A stretch of DNA of 64,000 bases from Dipteris shenzhenensis. Lineage: Eukaryota > Polypodiophyta > Polypodiopsida > Gleicheniales. Positions 35,901-45,400 of this stretch are shown here, piece after piece. The stretch is taken from assembly GCA_047967505.1 (NCBI GenBank), contig CM106538.1. One strand, written 5' to 3'. A program made the translations under genes and the position numbers. The notes beneath the pieces were generated by a model. That model searched no databases, was not told the origin of the DNA, and worked only from the letters and a program-made list of their open reading frames with translations. Each line of letters starts with the position of its first letter. Positions within the stretch are counted from its first letter, which is position 1.

Positions 35901-38492
35901 CTTTGCTCCAGCCCATTGAAGCTTGTATGAGTTGTCCTTCTGGTGTACTTTGCACATTGTCCAATAGGCCCGCGAGGCCTCCCGTGGACGTCTCTCTCTC
36001 TCTTCCCCCCCCCCCCAAGCAGAAAGGACAACAGGATGCCATCAACAACCTAAATAACAGAGCGGATGTTTTATAGGTCATCTCTCACTGGGATCATCTC
36101 AATAAAGAGACATGACACACCTGCCAAGTTTCTTTAGATTCGGATCCAATGCATCTCTAGACAAAGCTCACAACTAATAAAGACAGTATCAAAACAGTTC
36201 GAAATGTTGATCTGAAGGTGGCTGCTCCACAAAAATGCATAAAAATGCCTCCAAAGACAGCTGATTCATAGGAGCAGCTCAAAAATGCACAAAGGCAAGA
36301 ATTGCCTAAAATGCGCCCTCAGAAAGGTGATTGGCAGGCTGTTAGAGCTCTAAACAGCAGCTGCTGAACTCAGAATTGCTGCAAGAGATGCATACAGCAG
36401 GGAAACAGTTCAGAACTGTTTGACGAACAATCACACAGCTGGGAAACAGCTCAAAAGTGCTCCAAAAGCAGTTGGGCAGCAAATGACAGCTGAGAACAGC
36501 TTGTGCAGGAGTCGCACACCAGGGAAACACTGCAGCAATGCTCCAGAAATGATCCAGAAGCAGTCGTGCATATGCAGAAGAGCTGTTGCACGTGGCGGCT
36601 GCTGCAGAAAAGCTATAGCTCCCTCTTTCACGTGAAAGAACACTTCCAAACAAGCTGGGATGCACAGGGCAAGGCTGAAACTCTGCTTGATACCACTGAT
36701 GCATTTGTGGAAGCAATGGAGCAGAAAAACGGAGTAAGGAAGCAAAAAACGAGCAGTAGCCTGTTATTGCAGCAGCACATAAGTGCAAGAGAGTACAACT
36801 GAAGTGATGGAACATCAATATGAAGGCTAGCCCTAAAACCCTAGCTTGGTCAACCCATGAGGCAAATTAAGTTATAAGAGTTGACTTATCCAAATAACTA
36901 ATAGTGCTAGCATAGTAGCACACACTAACTAGCACTAGCCTACAAGGCCATCCCAGGGGCTAACCTTATCAGAAAGTAGACTATCTCATGTGCCTCTCTT
37001 TCAAGAGAGGTTGTGTCAACAAGTATTGTTTGCTTTGATTATCGGTCTTAACAAGGAAGTCTATTCCTAACAGATAATGTTCCCAAATTTTAAAGGCATG
37101 TATAAATGCCAAGAGTTCTTTCTCATAGATGTCATAATGGAGTCAGGCACCTTTCAGCCTTCTACTTTCATAGGCTACTGCAGGAATGTCTTGAGTTAAA
37201 GCAGCTCCAATACAGTCACCACTAGCATCGGCTGCTACCAAGAAGGGTTTTCATAAGTCAAGCCAAAGGTGTTGCCAGGTCACTTTTATTCTTGCAAGCC
37301 ATGGAATAATCATCGAAGATCGAGCCAAAAACAAGAGAACATGCTCCTTGGACAATTTGGTCAACCAAGAAACTAAGGATCTGACATTATTCATGCCTCT
37401 TGATTGCTTCATTATGATGAGAAAAGAACTCACATACCAAAGGGACCGACAAATCTTTGTGATGCCACAACTCAGTTATCCCTTCAGGCAACTTCGCCAT
37501 CTACAAATCACAAAATCCATTCATTGAGTGCAAGACCAACTTCCAAGCCCTCAAATATTAGATGCATAACAATCTTTCTTTGGGTAAAAGAGTGAGCCCT
37601 CAAATATTAGGTGCAGGCAGACCTGACAGCAAGAAAATGCATGCATGAGAGTTGCAGAAAACCAAAATGACTAAGTTAAGCTTCACATTGAGTTCAATAT
37701 ACCTCATTCTGATCACCAGGACAGAGCTCTCCCACTTGCTGTCTGAGGTATTCCTCAAATTCCTCGTCTGGGGCCTTCAAGTTGCATAATATCAAATGTT
37801 ATAGCTTCTATTGAGCATGATAAAGCTGCGAATGTTCTATGGGTGTACTTGAGTTATCCATCATTGATTAATCACATACAGCACCAGATGGCCTTGAAAG
37901 GCTGCATAAAAAGAGAACCTTAGAGCATAGCAATAGTCATCACATCACAGCCTTACCAATCGGACTCCAAAAGCCTTTGCTACACCTGCTAACGAGACAT
38001 CAGAATGAAATGAACCAACTCCACCAACAACAAATACCTGCCATACAAGTAACCAACTTAATTCACTGCAAACTGCTCTTCAAGCCAGCACATATTTACA
38101 GTAACACCTTCATAGAGCTAGCGATAAAAAAGAGAATACAAAGAAAGAGCTGATCATCAAGACGATTAAGATAGACTGCATAGACCAATATCATTGCCTC
38201 CAGGATCCAGGTACTATACCAAAATGTCTCTCCTTTGATTGAGGGAGACCTTGTGCTATTATGTCTAATGAGTGCAAAAAGGTAAATAAGTCTCCTTACA
38301 GGAAACACACACTCACAAAAGACAAGGACCTGCTCTAAGTTGTGAAAATTTGGATATAAAACATGAGCACTTCAGTGCATAGGCGGTGCTCCTTGCATGT
38401 GATGCTCGAGCAATAGGCTTCTCTCAAACATTACTACAATGCTGGATAGAGAGAGGGGGGGGGGGGGGGGGGGAGGGAAAGAGAAAAAGGAG

Positions 38493-38545
<53 letters not shown>

Positions 38546-41500
38546 AAAAGGATGGGTTGAGGGGATAGATTGGACACTGGACCGAATCCAAATCAGCAAA
38601 AGAAAAGTGAGCAAAGCAACCCATATGTTCACATAAGTAAACAACCCTTATTTTCAGCAAAGCTACCCTTATGTTCGCAAACATGTGCGCCTTGGGTCCA
38701 GACAGTTCCAGAATCTCCTACCTTTCAAATTATCCAGATGATAGTTCCTGTGCAAGTACAATACCTACAGGCTACAGCTTTTGATGGTCCCAAACCTTTT
38801 CAACATAAATCCTAGTCAAATCTCATCAGACTACCAGCACATCACACAATGACCGTGAGTTCAAACCATTGAGGAGTCATACAAGGTCATTAACTTTTGT
38901 CCGCTGCTCCACTTCTTCAGAAATTGCATCTATCTGCATTCACGGCCAAAGGAAATTCCATCACCTCAGTACAACTACTTGAGCTAGAAAGTGTTCTTAG
39001 GCTGATTGAATTTGCCAATTAACCAGTGTCCATTTTATTAATAAAGCCTCTGAAATGAATGACCCCTTGGCATCAAGTATCCCGGCAAAGAAATGTTACG
39101 ACTTCAATGGCCCCACTCAGGGAAATCTATGGCCCTTAAGGCAAATTCCACTCCCTTCCACATTCCACGATCATCAAGGAGAACATTGTACTGCTACACC
39201 ATGCCCAATCAATGCTTATGCAATCATCACAAATACAACTTCATGGCTTTCAACCGAGAAAAAGTTACATTAGAAGACTCTTCAGAAAATGTCAACAAAA
39301 TTTATTGCCCAAGGTCATTGCACGCAGTGAATTCGAAAACTCACATCATTAGGAATGACTGCACGTCTAGTTACAGCCCATCCAATGGAGTGAAGCTTCT
39401 TATTCAAGTATGGCCCTAATTGATCTTCTACTTCACCTCTTCTGCAAACAGTCGAACATGGGAATCGCTGACAGATGTGATCAGTAAACCAGCACTAAAC
39501 ATACACCACCTCTTGTGCAGAAGGTTCTAGACAAGTGGCATTTACAATGCAAGCAAAGAGACGATGTACATACAGGATCTCATCACCTATGACCAGAATG
39601 GAAGCTGCAAATAAACTTTTTGCACATGGTACAATCCCAACAGCACCATTGGTCATCACACTAGGCTTTCTCTCCAGCTTAATTGGTCGTTTCAACCTTC
39701 CAGCTCTTTCTAACCTTCCATCACGCAACATGTAAGCTGGCCTAAACTTGCCTTCTCCGTGCAATTGCTGTTCATCTGACTTTTGGCAGTTTTCAACCGA
39801 CAATGCTCCATTTGGAACCGTGTCATGGATACTTCCTATAGATGTGTACCTTAAAACCAAAAATGTGATCATTTTATCAGTAGCACATCTCCTGTCTAGT
39901 ATGATTGTCGGGTACAAAATTTTAAATCACAATCAACACATTCACATGAATGCAATGCAAGGGTACGGTGGGACTGGATATCGAGATTGTTAGGAACCTT
40001 ACCCTTGGTCATACAGCTTACAATAAGGCACTCGACATGCCAATAAAAATGCCCACACGTCTCTGCATGCACAATCAAAAGGAAAACATGATCATGCTTT
40101 CGTACCACATTCGATGAGACAGAAACTCTGCAAATTCAAATTGTCTGCTCGATCCAAAAGCCAACTCTACATAATGTTGAAAACTCTACATAAAGTTGAA
40201 AGGGTCAGACGACCTGCTGCCTTAAATTCTGAAAAAACATTCAGGGTCAGTACTCATGTAAAGGCTGGAAATACACCCCAAAGAACTCTTGATAAGAATA
40301 TATATATACATGATATTAATACAAGTTAATGCAATCAATGTTTTTGCAAAGAGTGCTTTCCTTTAGCAATATTAGCAAGATATCAAACCTATGCCTAAAT
40401 AAAAATCAAGAAATTCTAACAGGACAGCCGTACCAGGTTATTTAACTTATAAAAACTAGTTCCAAATGTCAGTTATCATGGTATCAAAAATTCGGTTACA
40501 TGGACGGACCTATATGACCAATCCAGGATTGGATTGATCCGCATAAATGGTGGCCAGCCAGCAGAACTTGGAGAAAATTGTTCTTGGCCCACCTGAATGG
40601 TACCAAAGGAGTCAGTTCAAGTGCAAGAAAATCAGGAAGCACGTCAACCAGGTTACCAGAAAAATCAATGTGCTAGGCACAACTCACGGCGTTAGGGTCC
40701 CCAATGCGGGTTCCAAGAAAGACGGCCTTAATTGGTTTTTCCCTTAGTAAAGCCTCTAATCCTGACTTGAAGTCAAGTCTGATGATTTCCATGTCCAAAT
40801 TAAACCTGCATAGCAGAAACATCCGACCAGTAGCCTATTAACAGAACCTGCAGACGGTTGAAATGATGAAACAGAGCAAGTTTCAATGCTTACAAGTTTG
40901 CAGTTTCATGCGTGAATAAATCAATTTCTGGGAAAGCATCTGGACTCTCAAAATAAATTGTTCGGATGGGATGCTGTAGTTCCATCTGAGGATTGCCGGC
41001 ATCCTTTAAACCTTCTTTAGCCTCAGCAGCAGCATAACCTGCCCTTAAAAGATGAAGCAACACCTGTGAAAGAAGAAACCCTGAGTCAAAAAAATTAAGC
41101 TAATTTAAAGCTGCGACAGATATGCAAATCAAAGCAGCTGCAACCAACAAAGAGGAGTACCGTCGAATCCTTGCCACCGTTAAAACTGAAAGCCAGCTCG
41201 TCGAACCTGTCAGAAGGAGACAAAACGTTCAGTCCCATGGACTTGAAGCCAATGCAAGAGCATCAGCATTAAGAGTTGAGGGGAAATCGCCCCTTTGAAC
41301 GAAAAAATCACTACAAGTTTCAGCTTTCGTATAGGATCTTGCACGTTGAGGAGACTATACAGATCACTTTAGACTTGAAGTTTTGTCCTCCATGCGTGGA
41401 AGGTAGCAATCATTAATCGGAACACGTAAAGCCGGCTTAAAAGAGGCAATCGTACTTGTACAAAGTGAGAGTGCGCTCTATCACGTAAAGGGCATGCTTG

Positions 41501-41556
41501 CACTTTGCTTGAAGTCTTCTGTCTCCGCATTCGGCGACTGCTTTCCATATCTCCAT
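19229..41556 (-). CDS. FLAD1: FAD synthase (FLAD1-like), 16 exons
   Basis: FAD synthase transfers AMP from ATP to FMN to make FAD. This is the plant form: a PAPS-reductase-like synthase domain first, then a MoaB/Mog-like (molybdopterin-binding) domain. I joined 16 exons: 41556-41456, 41206-41161, 41063-40894, 40805-40688, 40592-40510, 40062-40003, 39849-39574, 39441-39345, 38933-38883, 38037-37957, 37774-37703, 37500-37438, 27112-26960, 26835-26778, 26302-26217, 19306-19229. All introns are GT-AG and phases agree; the sum is 1593 bases (530 aa plus stop). Key motifs: PP-loop SFNGGKDST (41-49), VGQEQFSP (from 146), SIGSIHDT and DGRLERAGR (exon 7), VIGDEIL (about 279-285) and GGVGSFHSD (339-347). 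Start: first ATG before a conserved DRRLQAK segment. Introns 12 (10.3 kb) and 15 (6.9 kb) are swollen by retrotransposons. No lesion was seen in the exons. Confidence 0.93.
19911..20076 (+). repeat. 166-bp dispersed repeat, copy 1 (intron 15)
   Basis: Nearly identical to 23451-23615 in the same orientation, from ATATACCTAGATGA to CCCCACTGA(C/T)GTCATC. Unknown family; both copies lie inside intron 15 of the FAD synthase gene. Confidence 0.8.
20300..22295 (-). mobile_element. LINE-C: 5'-truncated LINE on minus strand
   Basis: From about 22295 down to 21140 the minus strand encodes the C-terminal part of ORF2, homologous to LINE-A and LINE-B. It includes HLFWNC (zf-RVT, near 21530) and [16 protein letters not shown] (about 21340-21390). 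Stops and frame changes break it. The rest, to about 20300, is 3'-UTR-like and matches 125-290 of the window. It ends (minus strand) in GTTTCAC, nine A, GAGAG and then TG repeats. The element lies in intron 15 of the FAD synthase gene, in the same orientation as the gene. The exact joint between ORF2 and the long UTR is uncertain. Confidence 0.75.
22336..23005 (+). repeat. Diverged solo LTR / LTR fragment related to the chromovirus
   Basis: Block-wise similarity to the 939-bp LTR. The start resembles TGTCACC...CTCCTAAG; a hairpin TTGAC-TTCG-GTCAA lies at 22387-22400. GGGGATGCCCAC is followed by GACTAG and TAGTCCA, then GCATGCA and CGCTAAC with TTAATGGGT. An AATAAAGATCTTCAGGGGGG block is followed by CCAGCCC and GGCCCTAGTGTT. 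Between the blocks the sequence is unrelated. After about 22960 a degenerate primer-site-like TTGGCGATTCAGC appears, so it may be an element remnant rather than a true solo LTR. It lies in intron 15. Confidence 0.75.
23451..23615 (+). repeat. 166-bp dispersed repeat, copy 2 (intron 15)
   Basis: Second copy of the 19911-20076 repeat in the same orientation, with few substitutions. It is followed by a different unit (23616-23990) that ends in an A-rich tail. Confidence 0.8.
23616..23990 (+). repeat. A-tailed repeat unit
   Basis: A unit ending in TTTTCATTGG plus an A run, like a retroposed sequence. A 40-base segment (23651-23690, GCATC(A/G)GAGCAGCC...CTCCATCAGT) recurs at about 26017-26057. 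No protein is recognised. Confidence 0.4.
23995..26200. other. Remainder of FAD synthase intron 15
   Basis: Intronic DNA without a supported gene. Open frames at 24091-24354 (minus) and 25414-26103 (plus) show no recognised domain. The plus-strand one contains the short repeat shared with 23651-23690. Confidence 0.5.
26217..27112 (-). CDS. FLAD1: FAD synthase exons 13-15
   Basis: Three exons that complete most of the MoaB-like domain: exon 13 ([17 protein letters not shown] and the following helix), exon 14 ([20 protein letters not shown]) and exon 15 (CYRESRQ through VVTIVGK). Phase joins exactly to exon 12, ten kilobases away (phase 0), and the ATT G / GT TGT junction between exons 14 and 15 is clean. 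This block shows that the gene continues beyond the transposon cluster. Confidence 0.92.
27760..28240 (-). pseudogene. LINE ORF2 C-terminal fragment (zf-RVT)
   Basis: The minus strand encodes [15 protein letters not shown] (about 27935-27980) preceded by VDGRCQR, the pattern of the zf-RVT zinc-binding region at the C-terminus of plant LINE replicases. Two frames are needed to read it. It belongs to a different LINE family from LINE-A, -B and -C. It lies inside intron 12 of the FAD synthase gene. Confidence 0.55.
28439..28485 (+). repeat. CT/CA compound microsatellite
   Basis: A CT run of about 30 bases is followed by a CA run of about 14 bases. Confidence 0.95.
28960..29135 (+). promoter_or_regulatory. 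LTR-like core promoter (CCTATAAAAGG)
   Basis: CCCCTATAAAAGGGGAGCCCC (29081-29101) follows GGTCGGC repeats, much like the U3 core of the LTRs at 30.3 and 31.6 kb (GGCCGACC, then CCTATAAA(A)GGCA, then TAGCCCCC). The segment AGGGGCT...AGCCCCT can also fold. I infer the U3 of a third, related LTR family; no LTR pair was found. Confidence 0.4.
29140..30150. other. Non-coding stretch with CT microsatellite
   Basis: No supported gene. A TATA-like ATATATAC lies near 29755-29762. A CT run occupies about 29911-29953, and the sequence around it (TTTCCAGTT...GTGTGNNNTTTGCTCTCTCT) is duplicated at about 30010-30045. Several open frames cover low-complexity DNA only. Confidence 0.5.
30156..30729 (+). repeat. 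5' LTR of small non-autonomous element
   Basis: TGTTAAGG to CTTTATA, 574 bases. U3 has GGCCAAACAAGTGGCCAGAA twice, several ACTGGCCGACC, and the core promoter CCTATAAAAGGCAGTAGCCCC (30328-30348). Confidence 0.92.
30807..33766 (+). CDS. Sole ORF of the non-autonomous element, split by insertion
   Basis: Two segments, 30807-30979 and 33352-33766, join in frame if the nested element and one copy of its GGTAC target duplication are removed: 588 bases, 195 aa. An upstream in-frame ATG at 30729 lies across the LTR end and primer site and would give 221 aa. The N-terminus is Ser/Pro-rich, followed by a charged, probably helical [19 protein letters not shown]. The second half has RRRERR and KKKKKR basic clusters that could serve for nuclear entry or nucleic-acid binding. 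There is no zinc knuckle, protease or RT. I do not recognise the protein; it may be a reduced Gag or a captured host sequence. As it stands it is interrupted. Confidence 0.6.
30980..31774 (-). repeat. 3' LTR of nested element
   Basis: 795 bases, TATTAAGC to CTCTATA on the minus strand. It contains a minisatellite built on CAGATCTGGAGCAG (about 31245-31450) and the promoter core CCTATAAAGGCACTAGCCCCC (complement near 31600-31620). Confidence 0.92.
32550..33346 (-). repeat. 5' LTR of nested element
   Basis: 797 bases, near-identical to 30980-31774 apart from small changes in the minisatellite and in the GGTCGGCCAGCT units. Confidence 0.92.
33797..34469 (+). repeat. 3' LTR of small non-autonomous element
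   Basis: 673 bases, with an expanded CT-rich minisatellite at about 34010-34190 relative to the 5' LTR. It ends CTTTATA before TCATG. Confidence 0.92.
34470..34720 (+). pseudogene. LINE reverse transcriptase fragment
   Basis: [20 protein letters not shown] (about 34590-34650) matches the RT segment in which an IVPIHK motif is followed by D-x-x-NYR. A frameshift follows, then [16 protein letters not shown]. The small LTR element inserted just upstream. Direct continuation into a gypsy integrase at about 34720 shows a chimeric junction between unrelated elements. Confidence 0.6.
34722..35400 (+). pseudogene. Ty3/gypsy integrase fragment
   Basis: [21 protein letters not shown] carries the second catalytic Asp. 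[20 protein letters not shown] carries the catalytic Glu, followed by [14 protein letters not shown]. After a stop at 35027 other frames give the C-terminal [30 protein letters not shown] segment (about 35223-35328). The N-terminal zinc domain and first Asp are missing. Dead copy in intron 12. Confidence 0.85.
35450..36680. other. Unassigned sequence in intron 12
   Basis: No gene supported. 36120-36690 repeats GCAGCTG/CAGCAG-type words, probably LTR or leader sequence of the following minus-strand element. Confidence 0.4.
36681..36695 (-). other. Possible primer binding site of a minus-strand LTR element
   Basis: The complement reads TGGTATCAAGCAGAG, close to the tRNA-iMet primer site. An LTR would then lie at higher coordinates (36696 to about 36960). 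The LTR end was not confirmed. Confidence 0.35.
36960..37430 (-). pseudogene. Ty3/gypsy RT-RNase H fragment
   Basis: The minus strand reads NNVRSLVS (RT/RNase H linker, about 37360), then [18 protein letters not shown] and [10 protein letters not shown], a stop, [24 protein letters not shown], and [14 protein letters not shown]. These are the standard motifs of Ty3 RNase H, including the first catalytic Asp (DAS) and TD(N/H)QS. Stops and frame changes inactivate it. Its left-hand coding border lies only about 20 bases inside the 5' splice site of intron 12 of the FAD synthase gene. Confidence 0.85.
37438..41556 (-). CDS. FLAD1: FAD synthase exons 1-12
   Basis: Exon block for the whole nucleotide-transferase domain and the first part of the MoaB-like domain. 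Exons 1-6 carry the PP-loop, the [15 protein letters not shown] segment, GTRIGDPNA, and [20 protein letters not shown] across the exon 5/6 junction. Exon 7 (276 bases) is the linker with [13 protein letters not shown] and the start of the MoaB-like fold. Exon 8 gives [17 protein letters not shown], exon 10 [20 protein letters not shown], exon 11 [19 protein letters not shown] and exon 12 [13 protein letters not shown]. Introns here are 74-949 bases. Intron 9 holds a 19-base G run and an AG microsatellite. Confidence 0.93.
38455..38544 (+). repeat. Poly-G and AG microsatellite
   Basis: A run of 19 G followed by A-rich purines and an AG run of about 48 bases, inside intron 9 of the FAD synthase gene. 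The whole block is purine on the plus strand. Confidence 0.95.
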
Positions 41557-42050
41557 GTGATACTTCTGGAAACAGTTGGCGGAATCGGCTTGGGAGAGGC
41601 CGCCCTCTCTTCTCTATCTTTCACGGTTGCTCAATCTTTCAATTGGTAATTGAGAAGATTTGCTGGAGCGCTCGCAAAGGTCAAGAAGATGGGTTGCGGC
41701 GTCTGAAGGCCAGCTCCGGCAGCTGTTGGTTGTTCGATAAGAATGGGCGACTTTGGAGCTGCAGGATTGGTGCTAAAACAATGCTGCGCAACTTTGAATG
41801 CCTCGATAATAGTCGCTGTGTGGCCGTGTCTCGTTTGGCTTGGGGATGAAGCATCGTTCCTCACTCTGTTCGTGTGATGGGCTCCCCGAATTCCTTTACC
41901 GCACGATTCCCGTTAATTTAATTCCAGCTCGCTGGTGGAGAGCGCAATGATCACTCATCATTCCTGGGATGAGGGGCCTCCGACCCCAAATCTCAACGGA
42001 TTTCAACAAAACATGGCAGCCCCTACTTCCTGGCCTAAATCAAGGATAGC
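41557..42050 (-). promoter_or_regulatory. FAD synthase 5' region
   Basis: Sequence upstream of the ATG at 41556 on the minus strand, with no upstream coding similarity. It likely holds the 5' UTR and promoter. No clear TATA box is visible. Confidence 0.4.
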
Positions 42051-42052
42051 TG

Positions 42053-42093
<41 letters not shown>

Positions 42094-42362
42094 CCCAAAG
42101 CCTCACTTTTTTCTTCCCCCCACAGGCTCGCTCTCTCTCTCTCTCTGTCTCTCTCCCTCCCTCTCGCAAAAACCTCGCTTTCTTTCTTCCCCCACACAGG
42201 GAAAACCCCTCTCTCCTCTCTTTCTCCCTTACTCACTCACGCACTCGCTCACCCAGAGCTCCAGATCTCTCTAGGATGGCAAATCAATCTCTCTAGACAA
42301 AGGCAAATTAACGTCTCTGCAATTCCAGAAAGACAAATCTCTCTCTCTCTCTCTCTCTCTCC
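42053..42362 (+). repeat. CT-rich microsatellite cluster
   Basis: Three CT runs (about 42057-42091, 42131-42160 and 42336-42361) separated by pyrimidine-rich sequence with duplicated TTTCTTCCCCC(C/A)CACAGG segments. It lies upstream of the FAD synthase gene. Confidence 0.9.
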
Positions 42363-42429
42363 CCCACACTGCCTCCACGCCTCGGCTCTACCTACTCTCT
42401 GTTTGCTCGTAAGGGTGGTTGGAGCTAGG

Positions 42430-45400
42430 CGCTATAATGGAAAGTCCAATTAGCTCTTCCCAAATGCTTCAAGCCCACACAATCAATGCATAACAATGCT
42501 CCACAGCAACCCAAGGGATGATCAATCATCGGAATCATTTACAACTAATTTTCCTAGAAAGCCAAAGTTCACACCACCCCACCAAACATGGAGGAAGAAA
42601 ATGCACGGAGCATGGATCAAGGTGTCTCGTTCACACCACTTGGTGTTCACGATTTTAATGCAACAAAGGGTGATTGGCCTTGAACTTCAAGGAATCTTCC
42701 ATGACTAGGGTGGCACGAGTTACAACTCCCAACCAGTGCATTTCATGCCCTTTCTTTTTGCTCGTTGAGGAGCCATCTTGGGCTGGACATAAGTTTTCTT
42801 CCTCCATGTCCCAGCCCGGCTCATCTATAGGACTAGGAACCTGCAATCCATTTTTCCTCCATGTCCGAGCGGGTGGTGTGAACCCACCCTAATTGTGGTG
42901 ATCTCGCTACTTATGTAGCCTAGTGAAGATGCTCATGTTGTTGATCATGATGTCGCCCCTCCTATGCTACAACATTGCCATGAAAGGCATCCAAAACACA
43001 AAGATTGGATTACTTACACCAAAGTAAGTAAATCCTCTCTTTCAAATTTCACTTTCCACATCTCATCAAATTAATCCCTTCAATTGTCCAATGATCACCT
43101 AAGGTGGTTTCCATCATTCCTTTTGGCATTGTTGGGATCAATATATGTAGTTTATATGCACTTCTAGCCAATGTTTTGTACCAGATGTGAAAACTTTTAA
43201 TGATCATCAAAGCTAGAAACTAAGGAGTTAGATTCACCCAATTGGAGATCAACTTCCACTCGACTTTCCACAAACATGACCACCCACATGAACAAAAGTA
43301 GAGCCTCTAATTTCGTTCATTGGTAACAAATCTCTTGAGATTTGTGATAGCAATCGAGCTGACTCATCATTGCATTTGATTAATAGCCACTTTTAGAGTG
43401 CTAGTAGAAGTGCTCCACCCAACCCACAATTCTATCTAAATTGATCAATACCTTGTTTGACGGGAATTACATGGCATAGTCCATTGCCAAGTCGACATTA
43501 GATATATTAATTCCTTGCACAAATCAATGCTCCTCCTTATGCACCACCTTCGGAATGATCCACCACCTCCTCAAGCCAAGGCCCTAGCTAAAATCTTATA
43601 AGAAGATATTGGCATCATTATCAGTGTTCAATCACTGGGTTATATCATTTTAGGCATCTTAGTATTGATTTAACTTCTTCTATGTTCACATCATGTGAAA
43701 TATCTTGGCATCATATTCTTTTAGGTCAATTAGGAATGAATTTGATTTTTCCTATGTTCACATCAACCGAAAGCCTTCATGTAAGGTATACCTTATCCAC
43801 CTCCATATATTCTTTGGCTAACACATTCCAAAAGTGCTTGAAGAATTCTCGTAGTCCATCCATCTCTATGGGATCTCTTTTCTATTTGTATTTTCTCATC
43901 TATTTGAGTGGAGGCTCTACTTGGGATTTGGTCATGGATATGTCAGGGGGGTTTGTTGGACAATCCTTCTAGAACATTTGTCTTTGGAGATGGTGGCTAG
44001 CTATGGATCTATTTGTTTCTTTGTTCAAGGAGACATGGATGTGCCCCCTATGCCACTTGTCTTTTGCTTTCCTGACTTGATCTTTATCCCTTTGTCCATA
44101 ATCTATGTGGCCATGAGCTTGGCCCAGTTTACCTTTACTCCTCCTATTGATTTGAATGCATTCTACATTAAGATCCTATGTAAGTAGGTGGCCAAGATCT
44201 AGATTTGCTCCAATAGATATCAAAAGGATTTAACTACACCCCCATCCTTTGCCTTGTTCATGACATATCCTTGCCCTCATAGCGAGACATTTTTGTTAAG
44301 CAACGGGTTGCATTTGGCTACCAAGGGGTTAGAGGATTTGTTGTTCTCCTCAGGGAGCTTGAATATAGACGTGAGACCAGCCTTGCTAATCATCACTTGC
44401 TTACCCTTCACATGGAAGTCTTGGTCTACTCATCATAAGAGTTGATTTCTTCAATTTCCACTTCATTATTGAAGGCCACAATACATGATGGGAGCACAAA
44501 AAAACCATTGTGGCCCATGAGGTAAAGTGATTTATCATTGCTAGTGGCCATTAAATGAGTTGCTAGTGGGTTTTTGTCTAAGTCTTGTGGCTTACATTCA
44601 TCTTTGTTAGCATTCTCCTTTTGCCCTTGTTGGAAGTCTTTCACTTCAATTGGTTGGAAGCCATTTGGCCTTATAGTTGGACAGTATGGGTTTTGGGGGT
44701 GATGAGAAATGTGGAGACAAGGGAGAGTGTTTGGCACAAGACTTCAAATGAGTAAAGTGAGACCCGAATTCTTTTAGGATTTCCATCACATTGCCTATCA
44801 GTTGCATCTCTCTGCCCTCTTCTCACTCTCCCTTCCATCATTATATTATCCCTCATCATGGGATCATGGCCATATAATGTTGTGGGCAGCTATGGACTAG
44901 TTTAGTGCTCCTCTCAATCATGATTCTACCTAATTACAACACTAACAACAAATGGCAAAGACATGGAGCAAGAAAACAGTGAACTTAGATCCCAAGTCAA
45001 CATTTTGAAGCTGAAGTTGGCAATGCCTCAGGCAAGGGCCCCATTTCCAAATCCAAACCAATGGAGGTCCGAGCATGACTAACATGTAAGGGGACAAACA
45101 TCTTTGAGGGAATTCAAGCAGTAATTTGGTGCCAACGTGATGGATTATAGGTGAAAGCAGAAGAGTTACTACAATTGTTGACTTGACCAATTTCTCTTAC
45201 TGGCCCAAAACCCCAATGAGAATATGACCTTGAACTTGAAGCCAAAGTAGGTACAATAAGAGGGACATCTGCATAAATGGCCCTAGGAACTTCATCCAAG
45301 ACCACCCCCATCAAATAAAATCCTAAAGTCAAAATGAGCATCAAAGGCAAGAAATCAAAGATGAGCTACAAATGGAGAAGTATTGGTTACAACAAGAGGG

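Noticed and set aside
38372-38684. Open frames around the poly-G/AG tract
   Set aside because: Low-complexity microsatellite translation inside intron 9 of the FAD synthase gene.
41935-42453. 172-aa open frame on the plus strand upstream of the FAD synthase gene
   Set aside because: Consists largely of SLSLSL runs translated from CT microsatellites.
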